DNA from: Malania oleifera
Lineage: Eukaryota > Streptophyta > Magnoliopsida > Santalales > Ximeniaceae
Direction: 5' to 3'
Length of the DNA stretch: 64,000 bases
NCBI RefSeq assembly: GCF_029873635.1
Contig: NC_080418.1
Location: 13,371,562-13,435,561 of the forward strand
Shown piece after piece: positions 24,901 through 34,999 of the stretch. Made by a program: the position numbers and the translations under genes. The notes below the pieces were generated by a model, which was not told where the DNA came from, made no database searches, and saw nothing but the letters and a program-made list of their open reading frames with translations. Every line of letters starts with the position of its first letter. Within the stretch, counting starts at the first letter, position 1.

Positions 24901-27900
24901 CATCTTTTGAAAGAAGAAAAGATTGGGAAAAAAAATATATTTCTTTCATTATTTTGTTCTTACGTACAATCCAATATATAATACAATAACCTATTCTAAT
25001 CAAGGAAACAATTTCCTATTAAATGATATCAAATCCCCCATAATTACTTACTTTCCTAATTTGTATTTTATTTACAAAGATATTCTGGGTTGACATTTTA
25101 ACACTCCCCCTCAAGTTGGATCATAAATATTAATCATCTCCAACTTGTTAATAAGATCATCAAAACTCTGTCGTCCCAAGCCTTTAGTGAGGATATCTGC
25201 AGTTTGTTCCTTGGTTGGTACATAAGTCATACATATAATTCCTTCTTCAATTTTTTCTTTGATGAAGTGTCTATCTACCTCCACATGTTTAGTCCTGTCA
25301 TGTTGGACTGGATTAAGAGAGATGCTAATAGCTGTCTTATTGTCACTGTAGAGTTTGATAGGAAGGTTCACCGGTACCCGTAATTCCTCCAATAGTTTTC
25401 GTAACCACAATCCTTCACAAATCCCTTGAGCGATTGCCTTGAATTCAGCTTCAGCACTACTACGAGCCACCACATTTTGTTTTTTGCTTCTCCAAGTCAC
25501 GAGATTGCCCCAGACGAATGTACAATATCCTGTGGTAGACCTTCTATCTTCCACTGATCCTACCCAATCTGCATCTGTAAAGATCTCTATTTCCTTGCTT
25601 TCACATTTCTTAAAGAAGAGTCCTCTTCCTGGGGATCCCTTAAGGTATCTAAGGATCTTGTATACGGCATCGAAGTGAACTTCCTTTGGTGAATGCATGT
25701 GTTGACTTACTACACTAACTGCAAATGCAATATCTGGTCTAGTATGTGATAGGTAGATCAGTTTTCCAACCAATCTCTGATACCTTTCCTTTTCTTCTGG
25801 TTTTCCACAATCTTCAACCCTCTTTACTGTTTCTATCAAGGTTTCGCTGGGTTTGCACCCTAACATGCCAGTTTCAACTAGGAGGTTAGTAACATACTTT
25901 CGCTGAGAAACACTAATCCCCTTTTTTGTTCTTGCCACTTCCATGCCCAAGAAGTACCGCATCTGTCCCAAGTCTTTAACTTCAAATTCAGTAGCCAGAA
26001 CCTTCTTTAATCTCTCCATTTCTACAGTATCATCACCAGTAAGGATTATATCATCAACATACACTATTAGAATTGTTTTCTTACTTCCTTCAGACTGTTG
26101 GAAGAATAGTGTATGGTCTGATTGCCCTTGTCGATACCCTTGATTCTTTAGTACCTTTGCGAATCTGTCGAACCACGCTCTTGGAGATTGTTTGAGGCCA
26201 TATAACGATTTCTTTAGTTTACACACTCTGTTTTCCTCACCTGTTCTACTGAATCCTGGTAGTATAGTCATGTAAACTTCCTCTTCTAATTCTCCATTTA
26301 AGAAAGCATTTTTAATATCAAGTTGTTGTAGTGGTCAATCTAAATTGGCTGCCAGGGACAAGAGAACCCGAACTGTATTTAAGTTTGCCATTGGTGCAAA
26401 TGTCTCAGTATAGTCAATGCCGTAGGTCTGTGTAAAGCCTTTTGCAACAAGTCTGGCTTTATATCTTTTAACTATTCCATCAGATTTACATTTCACTATG
26501 AAAACCCATTTACAACCTACTGGCTTCTTCCTTTTCGGTAGATTTGTCAACTTCCAAGTTCCATTTTTTTCTAGGGCTCGCATTTCTTCCAAGACTGCCT
26601 CTTTCCATTCTGGTATTTCTAGAGCTTCCTGAATGTTTTTTGGTACTTTCATCCTGTCCAGATTAGAGACAAATGCACGATATCCTGTAGACAAGCTTTT
26701 ATAAGACATGTATTTCGACCAAGGATATTGAGTACATGACCTGATTTGTTTTCTGATTGCAATAGGTAGATTGATATCATCAGGTGCAGAATTGTCAGAG
26801 GAAGACTCAATTACCAGATCATGATTATTCGGAGCCATCATCGGGTCCAACGCTCTTGGTGCCTCAGGTATGAGGTTCTCCTTCTCCTTTGTTTTCGGCT
26901 TTCTTGAGTAAACCAGTATGTCTGCATTATTTTGTTCTCCTGCATCTCCCCCTAAGGGTAAGTGTTCAGTTGTGTTTGGCAGATCGGGAAGTACTATAAT
27001 GGAAGACTCAATAGACGGGTTAGGGAATGAAGTAACTGGAGTAACCACAAATTTAATAGTAAAAGGATCAAAGAACCGATCTTCACTCCTCCATTTCTCC
27101 CCTTGAAGAGAGGGCTTTGAGAAATAAGGAGTGGTTTTAAAAAAGGTGACATCAAGACTAACGAACAGTCGTTTTGAGACCGGGTCATAGCATTTGTAGC
27201 CTTTTTGGGTAGGTGAATAACCAATGAAAACACATTTAATGGCACGAGGATCCAATTTATCGCGATGCTGTGCATGGACATGAACAAACGCAGTACAGCC
27301 AAAAATTTTCAGTGGGAGACTAGAAGGGAGTCGAGAGGTAGGAAAGTTTTCCTGAAATTTCTGCAGAAGAGTGACAAATGAGAGTGCTCGACTTGGCATT
27401 CGATTAATGAGATGTGTAACCGTTAAGATGGCATCGCCCCAAAAATAATGTTTCATGTCGGTAGTAAACATTAAAGCCCGGGCAACTTCAAGTATATGTC
27501 TATTTTTTCGTTCGGCAACCCCATTTTGTTGACGGGGATCCACACAAGAACTTTGATGAACAATATCATGATCTTGAAGATAAGTTCCCAGGATGGTATT
27601 GAAATATTCCGTACCATTATCAGTACGTAGGATCTGAACATGAGTCTGGAATTGTGTATGAATCATGGTATGAAAATTGATAAAAATGGAGCGGACTTCA
27701 ATTTTGTCTTTCAGTAAGTAGACCCAACAAAGACGAGTATGGTCATCGATAAAGGTCACAAACCATTTTGTATTGGTGCGATTTAGGGAACGTGAGGGAC
27801 CCCATACATCACTGTGAAACATAGCAAATGGGCGAGATGGTTTGTATGTGGATGACGGAAAAGAAGTACGACGATGTTTAGCAAGCTCACACACTTCACA

Positions 27901-30900
27901 TTGAAACTCAGAAGCCATTTTATTTGAACAAAGAGAAGGAAACAAACGTTTTAAATTTTGAAAATTGGGATGACCCATCCGTGAATGCCATAACAAAAGT
28001 TCACTATTTTTAGAAGTAGATGCAGAATCACAAATTGCTATTACATAATTCACTCAAACTTGCCTCCTCAAAGTAGTAGAGTCCCTCATACGCTTTAGCA
28101 GTGCCAATCGTCTTCCCCGATGATAAGTCCTGAAAAACACAATGGGAGGAAACAAATTTAGCAGAATAATTCGAGTCTTTTGTTAACTGACTGATAGATA
28201 ACAGATTGCAAGATAACTTGGGGACATGTAAGACTGATTGAAAGTTAAGGAATCAGATATGCGAATACTTCCTTTTCTAGCAACTGGTGAGAGAGATCCA
28301 TCTGCAATTTTTACCTTCAAATTCCTGGCATATGGGGAGTAGGATGAAAAATATTGATACGACCCAGTCATATGATCGAATGCGCCCGAATCAATTATCC
28401 AAGGGCATTTGTAACAAGATGTGGTTTTTAAAGCTAACAGATGGTTACCTCAATGAGCCAGAGAACCAGAGGAGGACTGACCCGATGTTTGCATTGATGA
28501 AAACATCTTATATAACTGATCCAACTGTTCAGGACTGAAGACACTACCGGATGGGGTATCATTGTTCTCTCCTTGTGATCTTTCAGTTGACCCGCCAGTG
28601 TTGGCCTGGTACCCACGATTTTTGTGGTATTGTCTCGGTTTCCAGTCTGCCGGTTTTCCATGAATCTCCCAGCAGGTATTTTTTGAATGACCTGTTTTTC
28701 GACAATGTTCACACCATATTTTTCCTCTTTGTGGCCGTTGACTAGGTCCTCCTGGGCCTCTTAATGCAAGAGCTGAGGCGTCTGGCCCAGCGTGCGGCCC
28801 ATCTAATTTTTGGGCGGATCCATGTACAGCCGGGTCCAGCCCAGCGGATTCATTTTGGGGTCGCAACATTACCCGTCTCCTATTCTCCTCCCGCCTGACC
28901 TCTGCGAAGACTTCTTGGGTTAAAGGGAAAGGTCGCCGACCAAGGATCCGTCCTCTCACGTCGTCGAGCTCTCGATTCAGGCCGGCAAGAAACTCGAAGA
29001 CGCTCTCGTTTTCGAGCCTCCTTCGGTATCGCATGCTATCGCCGGAGCACTCCCACTCTTCGTCGATGTTCAAATCGAGCTCTTGCCATAGATGACTCAT
29101 CTCCATGAAATACTCGGTAACCCCTCTCTCGCCTTGCCTCATCTGCCACAATCGGGTCTTGATGTCGAAGATTTGAGAGTAACTTTTGCCATCGGAGTAC
29201 GTCTCACGTACACCTTCCCAAACCTCCTTTGCTGTCGGCAAAAACAAATAAATTTTTCCGATTGATGGTTGCATTGAATTGACGAGCCAAGCCGTGACCA
29301 TGGAATTTTCGGACCTCCATCTTTGCAAGGCTATGGCGTTGGAAGGATCTGGTTTCCTTCGCTCACCGGTAAGGTAACCAAGCTTTCCTTTTCCCTCAAT
29401 CACCAGTTTCATGGACTAAGCCCATTCACGGAAATTTTTTCCGTTTAATTTTTCCAATGAGAGTTGAAAAACTGTGTTATCATTCGTACTCCCACCGGAC
29501 GTAACCTCTGAATCGCCGGTGATGTTTGCAGAGGAGGTAGAGTCTCTGCTGTCAGCCATTGTTTAGCTGGGTTTAAGAAACCCTAGCTCTGATACCATGA
29601 AAGAAGAAAAGATTGGAAAAAAAAATATATTTCTTTCATTATTTTGTTCTTACGTACAATCCAATATATAATACAATAACCTATTCTAATCAAGGAAACA
29701 ATTTCCTATCAAATGATATCAAATCCCCCATAATTACTTACTTTCCTAATTTGTATTTTATTTACAAAGATATTCTGGGTTGACATTTTAACATCTTTCT
29801 TAAGGATATATAAGATAGACCAATCAAAGAGGGCTTCACGAAGCTCTTGATATCACATGATGCTGGAGCCATTGCTGCTTTTTTTTTTTTAATCCTGTGC
29901 ATGTTGATCAAACTTTCAATCCACGTGATATAATGTTCACATGATTTTCCTAATTTTGTCCAAAGGGTCTTTTCATTTTTCTTTCTTATTAATCATCTGT
30001 TTTCAGTTTTCCACATTGTTAAAAAGCCCCTTATACCTGTTTAGGAATATGTGATACTTCAAGTGCAGTCTGGTTAAAGCTTGGCCCCACAATATTTTGT
30101 AGTCCCTGTAAATGACAAGAGAAAGTTGCTAACTTCAAAGCATTAAGCCAACTTCCTGTTTGCTTAGTTCTATTATGTGCAAGTTATTGGTAGAGGATAG
30201 CATGTTAGTTTGGTGCTTATCAATACAATTAAATTACGTTAAAAAGGACTATGACCCCATATTTTTTCACAGAAAATTAATTGCAGATGTCTAGCTTTTT
30301 TTTTGTTTTTTTGCATCCTGCATACATCATAATGATAAAATATTGTTGGCAGGATACAAGGGTGCTTGGTATGAGATGCATAAGATCTGTTTCATCAGCT
30401 TACTAGTCACAACTCATGTCCCATGTTGGTAGTGTAATGGGAAGATTTTGGGCACATAAGGTCTAAAGACCCAAAATAAAAACTCCAACTAGCTCTCTTT
30501 TGGTGAGGGCTTGTGGTGTTACCCTACTATTTTGAGCTGCAACATTGAAAAACCTTGTAAACAGACAACAAATGGACGAACAAGAACAAGCCTAAATCCC
30601 ACTTAGTAACGTTGGTTATATGAATCCCTTTCCACCATTCTGCTAGGCAAATGACTAAAGATCCTAAAATAGGGATCCCACAAAATGTTTATGTCGCTTG
30701 GTGGATACCTTAGCAACTGCAGCAAAGTTAAAATTCAAATCCAAACACCAAACAGATTCAAACTCAAACACCAAACTAGTGTAGAGGCTCCTTGTCTAGG
30801 CGTTACATTCAAACATACATCTGACAGTTCAAGTCATAGAAGCAATCTTTCTCAATATAAAGATAAGGCTATGTACATCATGTCCTTCCAAGACACTTGA

Positions 30901-32391
30901 TGTGACATGGGAGCCTTTTCTAATGGGTGTTTGCATTTTTTAGGGGCAAGCTTTGACCCAATGGTAAGGGTGTTTATACCCAAACCTAAAGGTCACATGT
31001 TCAGGTCACAAAATAGCCTTTCTAAATGCGGAGGTAAGGCTGTGAACATCTTGCCCTCCCTTGGAAAACTTTGCAACTTACAAAAATTTAGAATTTGTTT
31101 TCAGCAGTTTGAATTTTGTTGAGCTACCAATGGAATTTCGCTAGAGGCTTTTACAGTCATTTCTTGGATCTAAAACTTTGTGACTTGTAAGTGTAAACAA
31201 AGCAATGTCTTTGCTTTATAGCTGACTTGATGGGGAAAAATGTCTTCAACCCTAGATGGCTGGGAATCATTTTGAATGAACAATGTGCAATGGTTTGTTT
31301 TACCACTGATGAATCAATGTGGCTACTACTACTGCTAGTGGTAAAAACTTATCTACCACCTAAATGCTTTTGATTATCAAATCCAGGGTCTTTCTGATCC
31401 AAAGTTACATAACTTTGACAGATTTACCATTGGTCTGATTATGCTCCTCCAAGGGGTCAATGCAAATGATCACTGCTCCTGGTGCCATTATTTAAGCTGT
31501 GTCCCTACGTCGCTATGGAATTGCCAGCCACATAATTTGTATTGTCAGGTAACATAACCTATCTTTCTTCCGTTTTGCATGTGTTTGGTCCTTTATGACA
31601 CCTGCTAGATATGCTGGATGAAAATGCATTCTGTATTTTTAATTTAAGTCATGAATCCAAGATAATTTTTGCTGCATGCAGACCATGAAAAAAGAAATGT
31701 GACTTTTGCATTTCATATTGGATTACTTAGGAGAGACTTTTATATATAGCATCAATATTCTTGTGCCCCAACCCAACACTGAGCGAACTAACTACGACAC
31801 AAATGAAAGCTTTAGGGCCTGTTGAACGTGGAAAATTTTAGGGAAAGGAAAGGAAATTGGAATGAATCCATTTTTTCATGTTTGGTTCTCAAGGACAATG
31901 AGAAAGAAGATAAATATATAACCAATCAATGAATAAAAAATTAATTTTACACATCATTGACATTTCTTAACTTTAATCATATAAGAACAGAATTTTATTT
32001 TTAATATAGTATCTTGATATGGAGAAAGAATACAATGGAAAACAAGTGCCCTTATTTTGCTTTTCTTTTGTCAAACAAATCCTTGATCCAAACGGGGTCT
32101 TAAGGTGCCTCAATCTGGGGGCATAAAACGTGAGGTAGCCAATTGAAACACAAATTTTCTGCATAGTTACGACCTCTGTAAGAAACAAAAAGATCAATAG
32201 TTTGTTCCTCCAATTTCCTTTTATAGTGTTATGTTGAATGCATCTTCTTCGCAATGATATTGCAGACTAGCCAAACTGTGAATCAGCTGAACTTGACTTG
32301 CCTAAGCAATGGGAAAAGCAGCAGTTATATGATGGCAAACAACGGCAGTTCCCAGATTCAGCAGTTGTGTGCCCAGCTTTGCAGCTCATGA
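18953..32391 (+). CDS. RBL: Rhomboid-like intramembrane serine protease, six exons
   Basis: Exons: 18953-19296, 20902-21065, 23051-23214, 23289-23548, 31422-31548, 32266-32391. All introns are GT...AG and the phases fit (2,1,0,2,0), giving 1185 nt, 394 residues. The start is the first ATG in frame. Rhomboids cut membrane proteins inside the bilayer. Visible are a polar N-terminus, a first membrane segment (about 59-80), the [12 protein letters not shown] block with H148 and N152, the catalytic serine S200 in GASGALFG, and the catalytic histidine H252 in NFAHIGGF. Further membrane segments follow to about 310. The tail (312-394) is cysteine-rich ([18 protein letters not shown], then LCAQLCSS), as in Arabidopsis RBL1-type proteins, which are of similar length. 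Catalytic residues are all present, so it is likely active, probably in Golgi or other endomembranes (inferred). Intron 4 is 7.9 kb because of a copia insertion. No expression data are available. Confidence 0.93.
22028..22344. mobile_element. hAT-like MITE copy 1, in rhomboid intron 2
   Basis: About 315 bases, starting with a GGCCCTTTTGGTCC-like end and finishing with its imperfect inverse (on the minus strand AGGGCCAGTTTGAATC). The interior is AT-rich and non-coding. It shares blocks in the same order with 31814-32103, such as GGGAAAGGAAAGG, TTTTTTCATGTTTGGTT (first copy CTTTTTCATG), CAAGGA and TTACACATC. The ends resemble the GGGCCCGTTTGG ends common in plant hAT-type MITEs (family knowledge). 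The apparent frames on either strand are not genes. Confidence 0.75.
24908..25103 (-). repeat. 3' LTR of copia K
   Basis: 196 bases with TG...CA ends. It differs from the 5' LTR at 29598-29793 at two sites (g/a in the gattgg run, t/c in the cctatY site), i.e. about 1 percent divergence, both transitions. Confidence 0.96.
25104..25118 (-). promoter_or_regulatory. Polypurine tract of copia K
   Basis: On the minus strand CAACTTGAGGGGGAG directly precedes the 3' LTR (TGTTAAAATG). It overlaps the pol stop codon: the purine run begins at the TGA of pol. Confidence 0.85.
25111..28449 (-). pseudogene. Pol of copia K: protease, integrase, RT, RNase H
   Basis: The protease starts with [15 protein letters not shown] (DSG intact). 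A one-base frameshift near 28235 and another near 28052 follow. The long frame 28053-26335 (572 codons) has the pre-integrase [12 protein letters not shown], the zinc site ([14 protein letters not shown]), the integrase core with its acidic triad ([29 protein letters not shown]) and the RT start. It stops at a TGA (26335-26337), then resumes in the same frame to 25111 (386 codons) with [23 protein letters not shown], and RNase H with [18 protein letters not shown] and [15 protein letters not shown]. The TGA stands where copia proteins have Trp, as TGG to TGA would give. Confidence 0.93.
28450..29559 (-). pseudogene. Gag of copia K
   Basis: It starts at an ATG on the minus strand (29559). After 47 codons there is a TAG (29418-29416) in the WA*SMKL context, where a C-to-T change in CAG would give it. 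The frame goes on for 320 codons (29412-28450) with UBN2-type capsid sequence ([15 protein letters not shown], then [17 protein letters not shown]), and a zinc knuckle [18 protein letters not shown] at 28452-28450 separates it from pol in the same frame. Gag makes the virus-like particle that packages the element's RNA. Confidence 0.9.
29581..29597 (-). promoter_or_regulatory. Primer binding site of copia K
   Basis: TGGTATCAGAGCTAGGG on the minus strand, immediately inside the 5' LTR. The first 12 bases are the standard complement of the 3' end of plant initiator tRNA-Met. Confidence 0.92.
29598..29793 (-). repeat. 5' LTR of copia K
   Basis: 196 bases with TG...CA ends, followed outside by the tcttt target duplication (29794-29798). 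Confidence 0.96.
30780..30900 (+). mobile_element. SINE-like fragment, first of two
   Basis: It contains ATAAGGCTATGTACATCATG preceded by TTCAAGTCATAGAAGCAATC, the arrangement of the 3' half of tRNA-derived plant SINEs (a B-box-like GGTTCAAGTC, then 'taaggctgcgtacatca'). The A box is not clear. Family knowledge only; the boundaries are approximate. Confidence 0.55.
30943..31070 (+). mobile_element. Au-like SINE
   Basis: Begins GGGGCAAGCTTTGACCCAAT followed by GGTAAGGGTG (A-box-like) and continues with GGTCACATGTTCAGGTCACA (B-box-like), then GGTAAGGCTGTGAACATC and CCCTCCC. This order matches the plant Au SINE type derived from tRNA. It lies 40 bases after a second SINE-like piece, in the same orientation as the rhomboid gene. 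Confidence 0.65.
31814..32103. mobile_element. hAT-like MITE copy 2, in rhomboid intron 5
   Basis: About 290 bases. The left end is AGGGCCTGTTGAACGTGG and the right end, on the minus strand, AGACCCCGTTTGGATC. It is alignable by eye with 22028-22344 throughout. The copy sits between exon 5 (ends 31548) and exon 6 (starts 32266). Confidence 0.75.
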
Positions 32392-34350
32392 ACAAGCATA
32401 TCCATATCCATGGGAGATGATAGAAGCTTGCATGAGCCTTGAGCTGTGAAATCGAACAACTGATCGGTAGTACTGTATATGAATCATATGTGCTTGTGTA
32501 AAGAACAGCTTTCAGTATCCATTAAGCAGTTCTCAATCACCATTTTTTTATTGCTACTTTTTCCCATTAAATTTGAAATTTATACTTATTATTTCAGTAG
32601 CTTAAATGGTATTTCATACAAGGCATCCGTAGTTGGGAGAAATGATTCACTAGCTGAGTTGATCTGTATCTTTTCTTTTCTTTCCCCTTGCTTGGGTTCT
32701 CAATTGTGCAAATGGTGGTTGCATTTGGCTGATCTTATTGCCATGACCAAACCATGCATCCCTATGGGAAGGCAGTGTTAAATTTGGTACAATTCAATGC
32801 GAATTTTTTTTTTTCTTTTCGCTAGCTCTAATTTAGCTAGGTTGCAGAATGAGAACATAAGTGGAAACAAAAGTTGCATAGTCTTCTATATTTTAATGCT
32901 GTCGTTCTTTCCAACTCTTGTACTAAAAAAGAATTAGTGCCTTCGCACCCATGCGCCATTCTTACAAAGTTGTTCACTATTTTCAATTCAAGCTCATGCC
33001 CATGTGAAATAGCAATTCAATTCAAGTTAAAAATCCAATTCGAATGTTCTCGATTGCATTTTTGTAGTAGGAATTGGTGAGAATGAAGCAGATATCAACT
33101 AAGCAAGTATATTAATTCTGTGAGAGCTCATATTACATTTATTATTTATTTGTTTAATTGTAAGCAATTGTTTGTTCTTACAGTTTTTAAATTTTTAATT
33201 CAGAATTACTAGAATTTAGTATTGAGGTTTTGGAACCCAATATTTGAATGCATAATTACTCTATATTATTTATGTCTACAAAAACAATATCTTTGTTTTG
33301 GTCATTTCAATTCAACTTTTTGTTGACAAGATCAACCTTTTTTTTTTCTTTTTAACTTCTTTTTTCATTACAGGGTAAAATAATTTTTATAACAGTCTAA
33401 ATTAGTTCCTTCTTGAAAATTTACTTGCATTAAGCACAAAGACTAAACATAATAATTAAGATTAAAAAAAAAGGCATTAATCCCATCACATTACATATCA
33501 TGGTAAATAATTTACTTAGAAAATGGTTTTCTAAGCTTGCTAATTTTAATCATCTTATTAACTAATTAGATTTAAGGTAGTATTTGATAAAATTAAGTGC
33601 TAAGTACTTAATACTAAATTCAAATATCATTTTGTGACAATTCTAAATTGAACTTAAACTAGATATTGAATTTAAAATATAATTTATTTAAACTTTTTTA
33701 TATTAAATATCTAAATATGGGTTGTCTTTCAATGTTAATGTTCTCAATGCAAAGAGCATAAATATTTGAAATTACTAAACAATTATATAAGCTAAAATTT
33801 GTATGTCTATATAAATAACATTTTCTTTTCATGTATTTAATTAATATTTAAAATTAATATAATTTATTGTTATACAAAAGAAAATTTATTATTTTAATTT
33901 AATCACTTGGGTATTGAGTTTTTTTTTTTTTTTCATTTTCATTTTTATAAGGAATAAAATTTGAAAAACAAGATTTTGAATCTAAATTAGACATGTTTTT
34001 ACGTATAAATTTTATTAGAAGATTTTTATAAAAAAAATCAGAATTATCACCATATGCTATAATGTTTAATTGGTCAATTAAATTAGTGAATCAGTTCAAA
34101 TATAATCTCTATTAGAGATTATTCGGATCAAACAAATACCCCTTAAAAGTGTTATATATGACAATAAGATTTTTTAAATGTTATCGCAAAAAAAAAAAAA
34201 AAAAATCAAAACTAGTATTAGTAGGTTTCCTATCAAAACCTTCTTCTTCTTCTTTTTTTCATGGCTCTTACTTCCTTGTCTAGTTTGTATTCTGAGGCAG
34301 AAAACGGTTCAATGACTCCTACTCGATCCTGTTGATTCCACCCATCTCAT
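32392..34350. other. 3' flank of rhomboid gene, no further gene seen
   Basis: The first few hundred bases are probably the 3' UTR. The rest is AT-rich with poly-T and poly-A tracts (about 33340, 33920, 34185). Frames of 60-100 codons here have no recognisable motif and are not supported. Confidence 0.5.
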
Positions 34351-34709
34351 TGTTGGGAGCATGGTTGAACATTATCTGTATACGTGAATAGTAACATATA
34401 TGTAAACAGTAACAAATTCAGCTTATTCTATACCCAATTCAAGATCGAATTGATATAAAAAAAAAAGGCGATGAAAAACAAACCATACAAATACAACACT
34501 GAGAATTTTACGTGGAAAACTCTCCAATTTGGAGAGAAAAACCATGGAGCAACTAGAAGCAATTCACTAATTCAAATTAGGAGAATACAACAATACAAAA
34601 GAACTCTCAAATTCTCTCTCCACACTCAAATACAAAATTGGTTAAGAAGCCTTCAAAATACAAGGAATTCTAAGTTTTTGGGAATGATTGAAATGAGATG
34701 GGATGAACC

Positions 34710-34717
34710 TTTTTATA
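34710..34717 (-). promoter_or_regulatory. TATA box of LTR F
   Basis: TATAAAAA on the minus strand, 13 bases downstream of the 21-bp tandem repeats at 34731-34803 in the element's direction. Confidence 0.5.
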
Positions 34718-34730
34718 ATCAAAATATGAG

Positions 34731-34803
34731 TATTGTAGTAGTACTATGCAGTACTGTAGTACCACTGTGCGATACTATAGTAGTACTGTGCAAAACTGTA
34801 GTA
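34731..34803 (-). repeat. 21-bp tandem repeat in U3 of LTR F
   Basis: Three and a half units of 21 bases (34731-34751, 34752-34772, 34773-34793, then a partial), with plus-strand consensus TACTGTAGTAGTACTGTGCA plus one base. Tnt1-type elements are known to carry tandem enhancer repeats in this position; whether these are the same kind is inference. Confidence 0.8.
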
Positions 34804-34999
34804 ATAATAACTGTCACCCCCTTTTGACCAAATTTACACCATCTACCACCTTCTTCAATCTTCTCTTCTCTTTTCCTTATTATTCTTTTGTTGTAGGGCC
34901 CACAAATTGGTAGTGGACTCTACTTACCTCACAAATCTCTCCCTCACAGCCAATTTGGGGATGTTTCTAATCTTTAAGATTTCCTTTAAAAAATTATAA

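Larger units (their letters stand above)
24908..29793 (-). mobile_element. Ty1/copia element K, complete, young, in rhomboid intron 4
   Basis: Complete LTR retrotransposon of 4886 bases. The LTRs are 24908-25103 and 29598-29793, both 196 bases, differing at two positions by eye. A perfect 5-bp target duplication, tcttt, lies at 24903-24907 and 29794-29798. The tRNA-iMet primer site is at 29581-29597 and the polypurine tract at 25104-25118, both on the minus strand. Gag and pol are in the standard copia order (gag, protease, integrase, RT, RNase H). Coding capacity is broken by three stops and two frameshifts. Size and short LTRs recall the Ale/Retrofit group, but lineage is not settled. Confidence 0.96.
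23549..31421 (+). other. Intron 4 of the rhomboid gene, inflated by transposons
   Basis: The donor GTAAGT follows G-split codon 311. The acceptor is GACAG at 31417-31421. Both fit the phase and the protein family. The intron contains the complete copia element K (24908-29793, opposite strand) and two SINE-like copies (about 30780-31070). Without K and its target duplication it would be about 3 kb. The AT-rich remainder (23750-24900 and 29800-30780) shows nothing I can name. Confidence 0.9.
34351..34933 (-). repeat. 3' LTR of copia F
   Basis: 583 bases, on the plus strand TGTTGGGAGC to TTACCTCACA. A purine-rich tract (GGCTGTGAGGGAGAGATT on the minus strand, 34951-34934) directly precedes it as polypurine tract. 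It contains a TATA box (34717-34710) and a 21-bp tandem repeat just upstream of it. Its partner 5' LTR is missing, so the boundary at 34351 rests on the TG/CA ends. Confidence 0.75.

Noticed and set aside
30685-31122. Two 71-codon frames before rhomboid exon 5
   Set aside because: They lie in the SINE-like repeats within intron 4 and have no protein homology that I recognise.
31973-32254. 93-codon minus-strand frame
   Set aside because: It lies mostly within MITE copy 2 in rhomboid intron 5.
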